Source of the DNA: Leptospira ognonensis
Lineage (GTDB): Bacteria; Spirochaetota; Leptospiria; Leptospirales; Leptospiraceae
Reading direction: 5' to 3'
Assembly (NCBI RefSeq): GCF_004770745.1
Contig: NZ_RQGD01000002.1
Location: 105,375 to 169,374, forward strand
Length of the DNA stretch: 64,000 nucleotides
Part shown: positions 7,983 through 17,452 of the stretch, in pieces
Layout: every line of letters starts with the position of its first letter
Numbering within the stretch: position 1 is the stretch's first letter
Notes under the pieces: generated by a model
The model's database searches: none
Told to the model about the DNA's origin: nothing
What the model saw: only the letters and a program-made list of their open reading frames with translations
Made by a program: the position numbers and the translations under genes

Positions 7983-8498
7983 TTACGGAAGTATAGAAAG
8001 AACATCACTTAGGCTCCCTTCTATCAGCTTCCCTCCTGAATTTAGGATCGCCATTTCCATCATAAGATTGATCGAATTCCCGAAGTTTTCATTGACGAGG
8101 TAGCCCTGTCCATCGATCCGAAATCCAGATGTATGTTCTCGAGTTTCGATGGTTTTTTTTACACTCTCTAAGAGTGGAATGCGATTTTTAAGGAAGCCAT
8201 AGATTCGTTTCTTGTTTGCGAATGCATAGCCTATCTCAAAGGCAGTTCCATCATCAATGAGAGCTCCACGAAAAGGATTGCAATTGGCAATGACAAGGCC
8301 ACAGGAGTCGATGAGATTACAATTGTTCTGAAAAATAAAATCGGCTTTTTTAATGCCGAGTGCCTGGTTAGGCTCCCCATCAAAAGGGCTAATGCCTTCG
8401 AAACCAAAAGAGTTACACAATAGTTTAGCATCTCGAAAATAAGCATGAGTTTCTGGCAAAAAAACCTCTGGCCCCGCTAAATAGATTTTTTCCCTCAT
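7983..8498 (-). CDS. nucleoside 2-deoxyribosyltransferase
   Basis: 171 residues, full length for the family. IYLAGPEVF at 5-13 is the substrate-binding loop, followed by the CNLIDSCGLVIANCNPFRG segment and DDGTAFEIGYAFA, which holds the catalytic Asp/Glu region. These enzymes exchange the base of 2'-deoxyribonucleosides and serve purine and pyrimidine salvage in the cytosol. The gene is alone, convergent with the ankyrin gene six bases away. The family call is firm; base preference cannot be read. Confidence 0.88.
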   Translation of the reverse strand: MREKIYLAGPEVFLPETHAYFRDAKLLCNSFGFEGISPFDGEPNQALGIKKADFIFQNNCNLIDSCGLVIANCNPFRGALIDDGTAFEIGYAFANKKRIYGFLKNRIPLLESVKKTIETREHTSGFRIDGQGYLVNENFGNSINLMMEMAILNSGGKLIEGSLSDVLSILP

Positions 8499-8644
8499 AT
8501 GATTATCCTTACCCTACTTAAGAAAAGTAGATTCTTCTCATTGGTCCAAACTGCGGAGAAACACCAAACGAATGTTTTTGTCCAAGTTTACCTCCATCCA
8601 ATAAAATTCTTGTTTTGAATTGCTCCATCTAGAAAAATGTGCCT

Positions 8645-8986
8645 ATGAAAAAAATTTATCTAATGCTCATTCTCCTTTTTACATTAAACTGTGCGACGAG
8701 TGAAAAAGCGACTCGCTTCAATGGGATGCCTGCCGGAGATGGAAAGCCAGACCATTACCTGCGCACTACTTCCTACGGCTTAAATGCACTGATCATTTTT
8801 CCAATCAAACGAAATGCAGAATTTCCAGAATCATTGGAAACATTTTCTGATTATGCAAAAAAAAATAAAGGTACCAAATTCCGCATCATCCAAAAAGAAA
8901 CAACGAAGTGGGCTTTCCTTTTACCTCCATTTACATTTGTTTTGACACCAGTTGTGACTGAGCTTGTGGGTGAAGTTTACGATTAA
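8645..8986 (+). CDS. small hypothetical lipoprotein
   Basis: 113 residues starting MKKIYLMLILLFTLNCATSEK: a charged start, a hydrophobic core and the lipobox FTLNC, so the mature protein probably starts at Cys16. The mature part is about 98 residues with a hydrophobic C-terminal stretch (FLLPPFTFVLTPVVTELV). I do not know the family. A GTG six bases upstream is in frame, but the ATG gives a normal signal peptide. Confidence 0.65.
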   Translation: MKKIYLMLILLFTLNCATSEKATRFNGMPAGDGKPDHYLRTTSYGLNALIIFPIKRNAEFPESLETFSDYAKKNKGTKFRIIQKETTKWAFLLPPFTFVLTPVVTELVGEVYD

Positions 8987-9055
8987 ACCTTTTTTCATGT
9001 TTGTCAGAATCAGTCTCTTTTTAAATGATGATTTAATCTCAAGGGAAGAGACAAT

Positions 9056-9487
9056 ATGGAACTAATTCTAAACGATTCAGAAGTAAAACATTTGTTAGAG
9101 GCGATCGTTGTCTACGAGTGGATTGCAAACTCACCTCATGAGGAAAGCGATCCATCCGTGGATACTTTTTGTCAAAGTCTGCTCTCAAAATTAAAGAACT
9201 CGCCCGTAAAAGATTCCATCAATCAGACATCAGATGGTACACTCTCGGTAAACGAAACGCTCTTTCAACAAATCCATGATGATTACATTGAAGCTTATAA
9301 TGATGATTTATTTTGGTCAGATTTAGCATTCGAACTTGGAACGCGGGACTTGAGTAAAAAATATACAGAAGTAGAATTTCAAAAACTCTCAGAAGAAGAA
9401 CGGGAGAAAAAAGCTGCCATCGAGATCGAAAACTATGATAAAGAATTTGAATCTTATGGGATCGAGCGTCTTTACTTAAAAAAATAA
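9056..9487 (+). CDS. acidic hypothetical protein
   Basis: 143 residues, strongly acidic and largely helical, with no signal peptide. Start MELILNDSEVKHLLEAI is preceded by AAGGGAAGAG, a good ribosome binding site. The C-terminal half is charged (SEEEREKKAAIEIE). No family is recognised. It runs convergently to the PP2C signalling gene, ending two bases from it, and is downstream of the small lipoprotein gene with about 70 bases between them. Confidence 0.65.
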   Translation: MELILNDSEVKHLLEAIVVYEWIANSPHEESDPSVDTFCQSLLSKLKNSPVKDSINQTSDGTLSVNETLFQQIHDDYIEAYNDDLFWSDLAFELGTRDLSKKYTEVEFQKLSEEEREKKAAIEIENYDKEFESYGIERLYLKK

Positions 9488-9489
9488 TT

Positions 9490-11580
9490 TTACGTACATT
9501 CTATGAGTAAGAGGGTGAGATCATCCTCTTGCGGAACCGAACCTTGGAAAACTTCCAAATCTTGTATGATATCTTTCAGAAAATCCTCGCCTGGCTTGTC
9601 CCTATAGGAATCCATACGAAAGACGATTCGTTCTAAAGTATACTCCTCGCGATTCGTATTTTTCTGTTCAACGATTCCGTCCGTAAATAGAAAAATACGA
9701 TCTCCCGATTCAATGTGAGTTGAGTATTGGGTATACTCTTGTTCTTTACGAAGTCCTATAATATTACCTGTCCTGGGGAGAAGCTCTAAGCCGGCTTTTT
9801 TTGTCACGAGAATTTGATCTGGGTGACCTGCTGAAGTATAATAAAGTTTATTCGTTCTCGTATCAATATCGATTAAGAAACAAGAGAAAACGATTTTTAA
9901 GCCCGAAAACTTATTTTGTACTTTCTGGTTCAGGTGGTTCATTAGGTCATCTGTTTTTGTGACAAACCTTTTGATCGCCTCATATTCAGATTTAATCGCC
10001 ATCGTGTAAAGTGCAGCTTGGATCCCATGACCAGTCGCGTCGGCAAGGAAGAATCGAATGATCCCACTATCGAGTTCAAAAACATCATAAAAATCTCCAC
10101 CAACTTCATCTTTGGGAAGGAAATGCAAATGGAATTTGATTTTTGGTATTTTTAGATCTGTTGTAGGTAGGATTTTTTGTTGGATCTTTTTTGCTAGCTG
10201 AAGGTCTTTTCGTAATCTTTGTAACGTGGAATTTAATTGGGAGGTTCGATCCAAAACCATAAACTCTAAATTTTCTGTCAGTGCCTTTAGAGATTCATTT
10301 GAGATTTTTAAACTTTCCGCCAATTCTTCTGCTCTCGTAAAGGAACTTGCAATTCGACTCGATAAAATGAGTGACTGAAAGAAAATAAATATCAAAAGTC
10401 CATAAGGTGTTAATGAAACGCGTTGGTCATTGATATTTAAACTATGGCTGATGATATCATAAGATACGAATACGGCTAGAATGATCAGACCCATCAGAAA
10501 CAATTTTGAATTCGGTCTACTATTCGATACGGCTTTGGCATTCACACGGATGACATAAGCAATCGTAAAAAAAGCAACAAATTGAAAACCGGATAAGAGA
10601 ATCGTGAAAATCGCAACAGGTAGAAATAGAGTGAGAACAAATAACAATGATATGTATAAAATCCATTTTATTAGTTTTTGATTAGCATCTAACGGAAACA
10701 AGTTTCCTATAAAAAGTATAAATATCGGAATGGCAAGGTAGTAGGCGGCAAATTCAATTCTAAATGCTAACTGCCAAGGAAAATTAGGATATAAATCAAA
10801 TATGTAACGGTTGCCAGTAAAAGCAATCCGGAGTCCTAGAAAAATGCAGAGAAGTGCAAAGTATAAAATGGACTTCTCTTTTCTGCGGTAAAAATAAAGT
10901 CCCCAGTGATAAAATCCTATGATAAGTACCGCACCTAATAAAAATAATTCCCGTGCCGTTGTAATCAGACGCTCTCTATCAATGGCATATTTATTGCCAA
11001 TCATAGGAATGCCCCAAAATCCGCCGAAATTATTTTCGAAGTTGGAAATATGAAAAACGATTTCTATGATTTGTGAATCAGGAATTAAAGTGAAATATTT
11101 AACCTGTATTTTGGGAATGTCATCAAAGCGATTGATCCCAGGTTTGCCTTGACCTCCAAGTAACACACCATTGGCGAACATGCGATACGAGGAAGCTACG
11201 TCTGGAACATAGATTCTTAGTTCTTGGCCTACTGTCTCCTGATTCAAAAGGATAAAACCACGAAGCGTAACATGTCCGGTCCTCGGAATTTTTTTACCTT
11301 TAATTTCCATCCCTTGCCAGGACTCGGGAACATTTAAATATCCTGAGAGCTCTTTTTTCCCTTGAAAGGGCGGATAGTGAAAGTCGTTATAAAAAAATTC
11401 CCATTCACCTCGCATCTCAACAACACTTTGTTCGGTAAATTGCAATTGAGAAAGATCAAGAACTCCTTTTTTGAAATTCACTCTTTCTTCGGGAACAATA
11501 TCGACCTCACTGCACGTGTTTATGCATGCAAGTGAAACCAATAAGGTAAAGAAAAATCGAGTTAAGGAATGGGATCTCAT
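9490..11580 (-). CDS. 7TMR-DISM receptor with PP2C/SpoIIE phosphatase output
   Basis: 696 residues. An N-terminal signal is followed by a periplasmic galactose-binding-like domain of the 7TMR-DISM type (about 30-195). Seven transmembrane helices (about 205-410), a short coiled coil (about 415-465) and a cytosolic SpoIIE/RsbU-type PP2C phosphatase follow. The phosphatase metal-binding motifs VGGDFYDV and LADATGHG and the C-terminal FLFTDGIVE and QEDDLTLLLIE are intact. Such proteins couple an envelope signal to dephosphorylation of an anti-anti-sigma factor, hence to sigma control. No partner kinase or antagonist gene lies nearby. The gene is monocistronic. Confidence 0.93.
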   Translation of the reverse strand: MRSHSLTRFFFTLLVSLACINTCSEVDIVPEERVNFKKGVLDLSQLQFTEQSVVEMRGEWEFFYNDFHYPPFQGKKELSGYLNVPESWQGMEIKGKKIPRTGHVTLRGFILLNQETVGQELRIYVPDVASSYRMFANGVLLGGQGKPGINRFDDIPKIQVKYFTLIPDSQIIEIVFHISNFENNFGGFWGIPMIGNKYAIDRERLITTARELFLLGAVLIIGFYHWGLYFYRRKEKSILYFALLCIFLGLRIAFTGNRYIFDLYPNFPWQLAFRIEFAAYYLAIPIFILFIGNLFPLDANQKLIKWILYISLLFVLTLFLPVAIFTILLSGFQFVAFFTIAYVIRVNAKAVSNSRPNSKLFLMGLIILAVFVSYDIISHSLNINDQRVSLTPYGLLIFIFFQSLILSSRIASSFTRAEELAESLKISNESLKALTENLEFMVLDRTSQLNSTLQRLRKDLQLAKKIQQKILPTTDLKIPKIKFHLHFLPKDEVGGDFYDVFELDSGIIRFFLADATGHGIQAALYTMAIKSEYEAIKRFVTKTDDLMNHLNQKVQNKFSGLKIVFSCFLIDIDTRTNKLYYTSAGHPDQILVTKKAGLELLPRTGNIIGLRKEQEYTQYSTHIESGDRIFLFTDGIVEQKNTNREEYTLERIVFRMDSYRDKPGEDFLKDIIQDLEVFQGSVPQEDDLTLLLIECT

Positions 11581-11614
11581 AGGCGAATCTTATCGTCTAG
11601 AATCCTACAAGACA

Positions 11615-12937
11615 CTAATTCCGTCCAGAATAACCTATTACATCCATGAAAGCAGAAACTGAAAATACAGCTTTCCCTGGTCCTGGATCGCCGTAGCCTG
11701 GAGGGGTGGGAAGCTGATAGGTTTCAAATGTTTCCTTCCATGCTCGAAGAAGTTCACAAAAATAAACGAGTGGGGGGCCTGCTTGTTGTCCAAGAGTCGT
11801 AAATGGTTCCGGGCACCACGCTGTGAATCGTGGAACAATTCCTTTCGACATAAAAAAATCTAACCCTTGTTTTGTTGAATCAATAGCTTCTTTTACTGTT
11901 TTGAATCCGTAGGGTTCTGATAGCTCTACGCCACCCACAAAATTTGGGATCACGTGACTCGGACCAAAAACTTCTGCGGAATCGACTACGCGACGAATCC
12001 AATTGTCCCAACCGATAAAACTTGCTTTGCCTGGACAAATTTTCTCAAAAAGATTTTTATCCCAAACTTCATAATTTGGATGATAGATGGCAATGCCTGA
12101 GTCTTTGAACTTTTGACAGTCCTCTTTCTCAAAGGCTTGGGCGACAAGTTTTCCCATCCAACGATTGGGGAAGGCACTCTCAATGGCCTGTGGGTATTGC
12201 AAATAGAAATCAACTTCCGATTTTTTCTTAAGCGAAGTTAAAACCGATCCGCCTGTGATTGTATAAACTTTCGCTATTTCATCCTCGGCGGCAATCCATG
12301 ACATCACTTCTAAAATGTCTTCGACGTCTTTGACACCCGTGTAAGGTCGTCCAGCGCCTTTCTGTTGTCTGTAATTATGATTGATATCGCAGTAGGCACA
12401 TTCCTCGTCTTTTCCAAAGTACTGGCAATTGCGAAAGACGGTGAGATAGATGAGGTAGCCCCATTCAATCACGGGAGCGATTTCGCCCGGAAGTTTTCCG
12501 CTTTTTGTTTTGTGGCGATACCAACTCGGAATGGGTGGGTACTCTGCCTGCCCAATTTCGGTTTCTTCTAAATAGAGAGTCGGGACGCCCTCTTTTGATT
12601 TCATTTTATAAGGAGAATGTGGGTTATTCCGGGTAGAGATGACTGTCTTTAGCAATCCGAAGTGTCCGCCGGAGATTTTAATTTCCTCTGGTGCCTTCGT
12701 ATCTGCGCCATCTTTCAGATCCGCGAGGGGGATATGGTCAAAAGAGAAGATAAAGTAATCTTTTGCCTTATAATTTCCGACACCGAGGAAGGACTCGGGT
12801 AAAAAATGAATGCCTTGCCTCAGAATGTCCTGCTTTACGATGGCTTCCATCGGTAGGTCTTTGTAAATTCTTTCTAGAGATTCTAAAATGGCAACGCTTG
12901 AGGGTGGACGTTCTTCCAATGTAGTATTTTCCGCCAT
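11615..12937 (-). CDS. radical SAM protein with unusual cysteine spacing
   Basis: 440 residues. The cluster motif appears to be CQYFGKDEECAYC (CX8CX2C) near residue 170, followed by TITGGSVLTS, a GGE-type SAM-binding strand with Ser in place of Glu. The remainder is a TIM-barrel-like sequence with WCPEPFTTLGQQ near the end. Radical SAM enzymes cleave S-adenosylmethionine to start radical chemistry; the substrate is unknown. The start is supported by AGGAAAGGATC. It is 34 bases upstream of the PP2C gene on the same strand and may be co-transcribed with it. No maturation or peptide substrate gene is seen. Confidence 0.8.
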   Translation of the reverse strand: MAENTTLEERPPSSVAILESLERIYKDLPMEAIVKQDILRQGIHFLPESFLGVGNYKAKDYFIFSFDHIPLADLKDGADTKAPEEIKISGGHFGLLKTVISTRNNPHSPYKMKSKEGVPTLYLEETEIGQAEYPPIPSWYRHKTKSGKLPGEIAPVIEWGYLIYLTVFRNCQYFGKDEECAYCDINHNYRQQKGAGRPYTGVKDVEDILEVMSWIAAEDEIAKVYTITGGSVLTSLKKKSEVDFYLQYPQAIESAFPNRWMGKLVAQAFEKEDCQKFKDSGIAIYHPNYEVWDKNLFEKICPGKASFIGWDNWIRRVVDSAEVFGPSHVIPNFVGGVELSEPYGFKTVKEAIDSTKQGLDFFMSKGIVPRFTAWCPEPFTTLGQQAGPPLVYFCELLRAWKETFETYQLPTPPGYGDPGPGKAVFSVSAFMDVIGYSGRN

Positions 12938-13127
12938 TGCTGATCCTTTCCTGTTTCTGCCTAATTAGACAAATTTAGATTGCCTACCTCTCCTGTTTGC
13001 TAGAATTTTGCTTGTTATCCATTTTTTTTCTCAATCTCAAAAAAAAATACAAATCGCTGGTGATTTCAACGATCCGATTTGTTTACTAAGATAACGAAAG
13101 TTGAATTTCACTAAGGGATAGGAAGAT

Positions 13128-14300
13128 ATGAAAGCATCGAAATTAGCCATTACTAGTGCTCTAGTTGCCGTTCTCGGCCTTACAGTTTGTAAGAAGCCAG
13201 ACGTTGACGTGAGCGAAAACTCAAAAAAATCAAATGAACTCTCTGCAGTTGTCGTTTTTGCTGTGGGCGATTCTAGCATCCAACATGCTGATAGCACACA
13301 AGAAAAAGCACAATTGGGAACCGCCCTAAAAGCTGGGGACCATGTTGTGACAGGTGACAATGGAAAAGTGGATGTTCAGTTTCCTGATGGATCGAGCATT
13401 CGTATCTCTCCAAAATCCGTAATTGATTTCAGTAAATTATCGCAAAACAATGCTGGTACGACAGAAACACAAATCGCACTCGTATCTGGAAAAGTATTCG
13501 CGAAGGTCAACAAGGCAAAAAAAGAAGACAACTTTACAGTTGTAACGCCAACAGCCATTGCGGGTGTGCGTGGAACTTCTTTTATCGTAGAGTCTGAAAA
13601 AGGAAAACCATCCTCTGTGAAGGTTGTGGATGGAGCAGTTGCTTTCTCAAACCGAGTTCCAGCTCTTGAAAACCTTTCCGAAGAAGAAATCAAAGGCAAT
13701 GCAGATTTACAAAAACTCCAAGAATCTGTCAGTGCAAGTTCTGTCGTTCTTGAAAAAAACCAAGAATCGACTCAATCTGTTAAAGCACTTGAACTTTCCA
13801 AAATCGAAAATGTGAAATCAATCGATTTCGAAAAAGCAAACAAAGTTGCTACAGCTGAGAAACCAGCCGTTGAAGTGGCACATCTAACTAAAACAGAAGA
13901 GCAAGAAATCAAAACGATTATTTCTGTTGATAAAAAGACAGCAGAACAAATCGCATCTCTCGGCGAAGGCGGAACACTCGACGAAGCTAAGAAAAAAGAA
14001 ATCGAGAAACAAAGAGCTGAAATCGAAAAATCAGTAGCAAAACAACAAGACGAAGAAAAGAAAAAATTCGAAGCAAGTCTTGCCTCTGAACCAAAAGATT
14101 TCAAAACTAAAAAAGACATCGTAAACTACTACGAAAGAATTGAAAAGATCGTTCTTGTAGATGGGAAAACTGTAATTGGTGCCATCATCAACCAAGAAAA
14201 CGGTAAGTTGATTGTTCACACAGAAAATGGTGTGAAAAACATAGATATGGAAAATGTAGAAGAAGTCATTTACGACCTCCAAACAAAATCTAAATTCTAA
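13128..14300 (+). CDS. FecR-domain lipoprotein, LipL45-like
   Basis: 390 residues. The signal peptide ends in LGLTVCKK, a lipobox, giving a lipidated mature protein from about Cys21. A FecR domain covers about 45-175, with GDHVVTGDNGKVDVQFPDGSS-type sequence (shown in part) and TAIAGVRGTSF, its signature. A long lysine/glutamate-rich helical region follows (about 190-340), then a small beta-rich C-terminus. The layout matches leptospiral LipL45, a peripheral membrane lipoprotein that is processed to a smaller form. Ligand unknown. Start backed by AGGAAG. Monocistronic with its own terminator. Confidence 0.82.
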   Translation: MKASKLAITSALVAVLGLTVCKKPDVDVSENSKKSNELSAVVVFAVGDSSIQHADSTQEKAQLGTALKAGDHVVTGDNGKVDVQFPDGSSIRISPKSVIDFSKLSQNNAGTTETQIALVSGKVFAKVNKAKKEDNFTVVTPTAIAGVRGTSFIVESEKGKPSSVKVVDGAVAFSNRVPALENLSEEEIKGNADLQKLQESVSASSVVLEKNQESTQSVKALELSKIENVKSIDFEKANKVATAEKPAVEVAHLTKTEEQEIKTIISVDKKTAEQIASLGEGGTLDEAKKKEIEKQRAEIEKSVAKQQDEEKKKFEASLASEPKDFKTKKDIVNYYERIEKIVLVDGKTVIGAIINQENGKLIVHTENGVKNIDMENVEEVIYDLQTKSKF

Positions 14301-14326
14301 ACTAAAAAACCCTTACGTAGAAAAGA

Positions 14327-14356
14327 AGCTCAGTCTTGATTGACTGGGCTTTTTTT
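14327..14356 (+). terminator. terminator after the FecR lipoprotein gene
   Basis: A nine-pair stem, AGCTCAGTC (14327-14335) with GACTGGGCT (14342-14350), six-base loop, then seven T. It lies 26 bases past the stop and probably also separates the convergent gene. Confidence 0.88.
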
Positions 14357-14364
14357 ATGCCCTC

Positions 14365-14667
14365 TTACTCGATTTGATTTTTTGATTGGTAATCATTCCA
14401 TAATACACGTATGGTGCTGATAAGCGGGGTGGCTTCGATCACTAATAGGTTTGAGTTTTGTTTGATGAGAAGTGTAGATTTCCCGAAGCGATCCATCTCT
14501 CCCCATTCCACTTCCATGCCGGGGATTTTTTTTAACCCGCCGATAATGAGTTGTTTGACTTCGAAATCAGTGAGTGTTTCCTGTACTTCGCTTAGATCGG
14601 ATAGAATCGAAAGAAAAAAAGTTTTAGCTATTTCCTCCTGCCATTCTTTGTCCGCTTCCATTGTCAC
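14365..14667 (-). CDS. hypothetical protein downstream of lipA
   Basis: 100 residues from a GTG that overlaps the lipA stop by four bases (GTGA), or 98 from an ATG two codons later. Small, mixed alpha/beta, no signal peptide. The C-terminal half (STLLIKQNSNLLVIEATPL) looks like a beta-hairpin. Family not recognised. The overlap indicates co-translation with lipA; a link to lipoate metabolism is a guess from position only. Confidence 0.6.
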   Translation of the reverse strand: MTMEADKEWQEEIAKTFFLSILSDLSEVQETLTDFEVKQLIIGGLKKIPGMEVEWGEMDRFGKSTLLIKQNSNLLVIEATPLISTIRVLWNDYQSKNQIE

Positions 14668-15554
14668 TCGACATACTCATCGGCATGATAAGAGGATCGC
14701 ACGAGAGGACTTGAAGCAACGACCTTAAACCCTAGAGAATAGGAGAATTCTTTCCAATGCGCAAAATCTTCAGGTTTTATATATTCCTGAACAGGGTAGT
14801 GGGTAGGAGTGGGCTGGAGATACTGACCAATCGTTAACATGCGTACACCGGCTCGAAAAAGATCTCTCAAACATTCTTCCACATCCTCAGCGTTTTCACC
14901 GAGCCCCAAGATGATGCCACTCTTTGTTTTAAAGCCCTGCCCGGCAATCTCACGGAGTACCTCTAAGGATCTTTCGTAATTTTTTGAAGGAGCAACGGTA
15001 GGGAAGAGGCGCCGTACGGTTTCAATGTTATGGTTTATGATATTTGGTTTGGCGGCAAAAATCAAATCCAAGGACTCTCGTTTCGCCTTAAAGTCAGGGA
15101 TGAGTACTTCTATGATACAGTCGCGCCGGGAACGGATTTGACGGATCGTCTCCGCAAAGTGAAAAGCTCCACCGTCTTTCAAATCATCTCGGTTGACAGC
15201 CGTCAAGACGACATGTTTTAATTCCAATTCGGCAACAGATTCGGCGACCCGCTTTGGCTCCTCCATGTCCAGGGCAGCTGGTTTCCCAAACGCAACATCG
15301 CAGTAATGGCACCTTCTGGTACATATATCTCCCGCGAGCATGTAGGTGGCCGTCCGACGGTTCCAACAATGATTGAGGTTCGGACAGGAAGCGGATTCGC
15401 AGACGGTATTGAGCTTCTTGCCTGCAACTTCGCTACGGACTTTCGAAAGCGCATCTTCTTCCAAGGGAAAGCGTACAGGCACCTTCATCCAATCAGGGTG
15501 GGCAGGAATGGGGTGAATTTCCTGGGTTCGGGCCTTTTTTTTAAGGGGATTCAT
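14664..15554 (-). CDS. lipA: lipoyl synthase
   Basis: 296 residues from the ATG at 15554, which matches the usual length of about 300; a longer frame from 15614 would overlap the divergent gene. It inserts two sulfur atoms into octanoyl chains on lipoyl domains of 2-oxoacid dehydrogenases and GcvH. Both iron-sulfur motifs are present: CESASCPNLNHC (CX4CX5C, auxiliary cluster) and CTRRCHYC (CX3CX2C, radical SAM cluster), with the conserved RSSYHA near the C-terminus. A small unknown gene overlaps its end by four bases. The ribosome binding site is weak. Confidence 0.96.
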   Translation of the reverse strand: MNPLKKKARTQEIHPIPAHPDWMKVPVRFPLEEDALSKVRSEVAGKKLNTVCESASCPNLNHCWNRRTATYMLAGDICTRRCHYCDVAFGKPAALDMEEPKRVAESVAELELKHVVLTAVNRDDLKDGGAFHFAETIRQIRSRRDCIIEVLIPDFKAKRESLDLIFAAKPNIINHNIETVRRLFPTVAPSKNYERSLEVLREIAGQGFKTKSGIILGLGENAEDVEECLRDLFRAGVRMLTIGQYLQPTPTHYPVQEYIKPEDFAHWKEFSYSLGFKVVASSPLVRSSYHADEYVE

Positions 15555-15603
15555 TTCTCGTTTAGACTTTTTTTTAAGAGGTAGGTTTGTAAAATGGAAA
15601 AAG

Positions 15604-16332
15604 ATGAGAATCAATCAATTTCTAGCGCGAGCAGGTGTGGGATCGAGAAGGAAAGTCGAGGAGATAGTCCTGGCAGGAAGAGTCAAGGTGAACGGATCGA
15701 CATTAACGGACCTTTCTTACCGTGTCGAAGACAAAGATGAGGTGCGCCTTGATGGCAAAAGGATAGAAATCAAGATTGATCTCGACTTACACAAAATCAT
15801 CGCATTTCATAAGCCAGTCGGCTATCTCGCCTCCCATGAAGATAAGCACAACGATCATGTCATCTTTGACTTGCTCCCGAAAGAATACCAAAAATACAAT
15901 TATGCTGGAAGGCTCGATCTTGACTCAAGAGGACTTATGTTTTTATCCTCAGATGGGGACTTTATCCAAAGGATCACGCATCCCAGCAAAAAAATTGAAA
16001 AAGAATATATTGTTACATTAAATAAAAATATCGATTGGAAACCAATTGCCGATGAGTTTATGTTAGGTGTTAGGGAAGGTGGCGAAACATTAAGAGCAAA
16101 TTTTGTATCGCCAGCTTTTCCGAAATCCTTAAAGGCAGAAGAACAAACGAATCATTTACGAGTTGTTTTAGGTGAAGGGAAAAAACGCCAAATTCGCAGA
16201 ATGTTTCATTCTAAAAATCTAAGTGTCATTGATCTATTTAGGGTACGTATCGGCGATTTTAGTTTAGAAAGAAAGCCCATCGATGAAGGTAAATTCATCG
16301 GTGTGAAAGAAGAGCAGATCATTAAAAAGTAA
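15604..16332 (+). CDS. RsuA/RluB-family pseudouridine synthase
   Basis: 242 residues. An N-terminal S4 RNA-binding domain (about 1-60, MRINQFLARAGVGSRRK) is followed by the catalytic domain, with the active-site motif AGRLDLDSRGL holding the catalytic Asp near residue 105. The C-terminal GEGKKRQIRRMF is the second family motif. It converts a uridine in rRNA to pseudouridine. Which rRNA, and so RsuA, RluB, RluE or RluF, cannot be told from this alone. Divergent from lipA, with the starts about 50 bases apart. Confidence 0.92.
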   Translation: MRINQFLARAGVGSRRKVEEIVLAGRVKVNGSTLTDLSYRVEDKDEVRLDGKRIEIKIDLDLHKIIAFHKPVGYLASHEDKHNDHVIFDLLPKEYQKYNYAGRLDLDSRGLMFLSSDGDFIQRITHPSKKIEKEYIVTLNKNIDWKPIADEFMLGVREGGETLRANFVSPAFPKSLKAEEQTNHLRVVLGEGKKRQIRRMFHSKNLSVIDLFRVRIGDFSLERKPIDEGKFIGVKEEQIIKK

Positions 16333-16385
16333 AGTGTTTGTAAAGAGAAGGAATTTGTTTAAGATTGTGCGAGGAGTAACCGTCA

Positions 16386-17417
16386 TTGTTATCTAAAAGA
16401 TTTTTGTTCTATCCGCTGTTTTTATTTGCGGCCATCCTTCTTTTGGATAAGGTCTTTCTGCTACCGCTCTTTCATAAGGAGTTTTTACAGGCGGGAAATT
16501 CCGTCTTTTATCATCATAGAAAAGTTCTCAAGGAAAGGCTTGTCTCTGATATAAATCTAAAAGATAAAAAATTGGCAGTGGTTTTTGGAGACTCTCGTTC
16601 TTACCCTTTTTCAGAGAAGGGAATCCCAAAAGACAAGCAGAAAGATTGGACACTTTATAATTTTAGCGGACCGCAAGGCATTCCCATGTACTCTTACTTT
16701 ACCTTAAGAGACATTTTAAACAAGGGCGTTCGTCCAAATTTTGTCATTCTCTCGTTAAGCCCGGAGGCCTTCGACGATTCCAAAGGGTTTATCAATTCTC
16801 CCTTTCTGAGATTGGCCTGCGATGACCAATGTCTAAATGAGGTGTGGGGGCATTTGGGATGGAAGGATAAATACGAATTCTTGCTCGATCGCCTATTCTC
16901 GATTCGATCTGTCGAATTGAATTTTGGACTCTTCATGAACCGACTGAAACGAGGAAAGTTGAGTGAATACAAAGCCTCGAACAATCCCGAATACCAAGTC
17001 ATCAATTACGGTAAGGGTGAGTATTTGATGTATGCGACTACTGCCAATCCGATTGAAAAACTGGAGAAGGATACACGTCGAGTGAGTGCGATCTATATGA
17101 AGTCCTATACACTTGGAGACTCACAGATCGCGTATGTAAAATCTTTTTTGGCACTCACGAGGGAACATCAAATTCCGACGCTTGTCATTTGGCCAAAGGT
17201 ATATCCAAAGTATTATACCAATTATATTAAATTTGATTTAAAACATGTTTGGTGGGAAAAAATAATTACCTTAGCAAAAGAGGCGGGTGCTTCAACCATT
17301 GATATGAATGAGTCCGATACATGCGATCTCTTTAACGACGCATCACATCAATCTGTTTATTGTTTCATTGACCAGATGACGATGATATGGAAAACATTTG
17401 CCATCAGATCGAATTAA
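16386..17417 (+). CDS. DUF1574 family protein, SGNH-like
   Basis: 343 residues. One N-terminal membrane helix (about 5-27) anchors a presumably extracytoplasmic domain. AVVFGDSRSYPF carries a GDS block with the nucleophile-like Ser of SGNH hydrolases, and DASHQS near 315 could supply the Asp/His. DUF1574 is a family expanded in Leptospira; its members are thought to relate to acyl or carbohydrate modification at the envelope, which is inference. The start is TTG at 16386 behind GAGGAGT. The last 31 bases overlap the frame of the HPP remnant only by chance. Confidence 0.78.
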   Translation: MLSKRFLFYPLFLFAAILLLDKVFLLPLFHKEFLQAGNSVFYHHRKVLKERLVSDINLKDKKLAVVFGDSRSYPFSEKGIPKDKQKDWTLYNFSGPQGIPMYSYFTLRDILNKGVRPNFVILSLSPEAFDDSKGFINSPFLRLACDDQCLNEVWGHLGWKDKYEFLLDRLFSIRSVELNFGLFMNRLKRGKLSEYKASNNPEYQVINYGKGEYLMYATTANPIEKLEKDTRRVSAIYMKSYTLGDSQIAYVKSFLALTREHQIPTLVIWPKVYPKYYTNYIKFDLKHVWWEKIITLAKEAGASTIDMNESDTCDLFNDASHQSVYCFIDQMTMIWKTFAIRSN

Positions 17418-17452
17418 AAAATTCCCCGGGAAATGGAAGCTCCCCTTTCGAT

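Noticed and set aside
17387..17452. N-terminal extension of the HPP remnant (MENICHQIELK)
   Set aside because: It is the DUF1574 coding sequence read in another frame and does not match HPP proteins.
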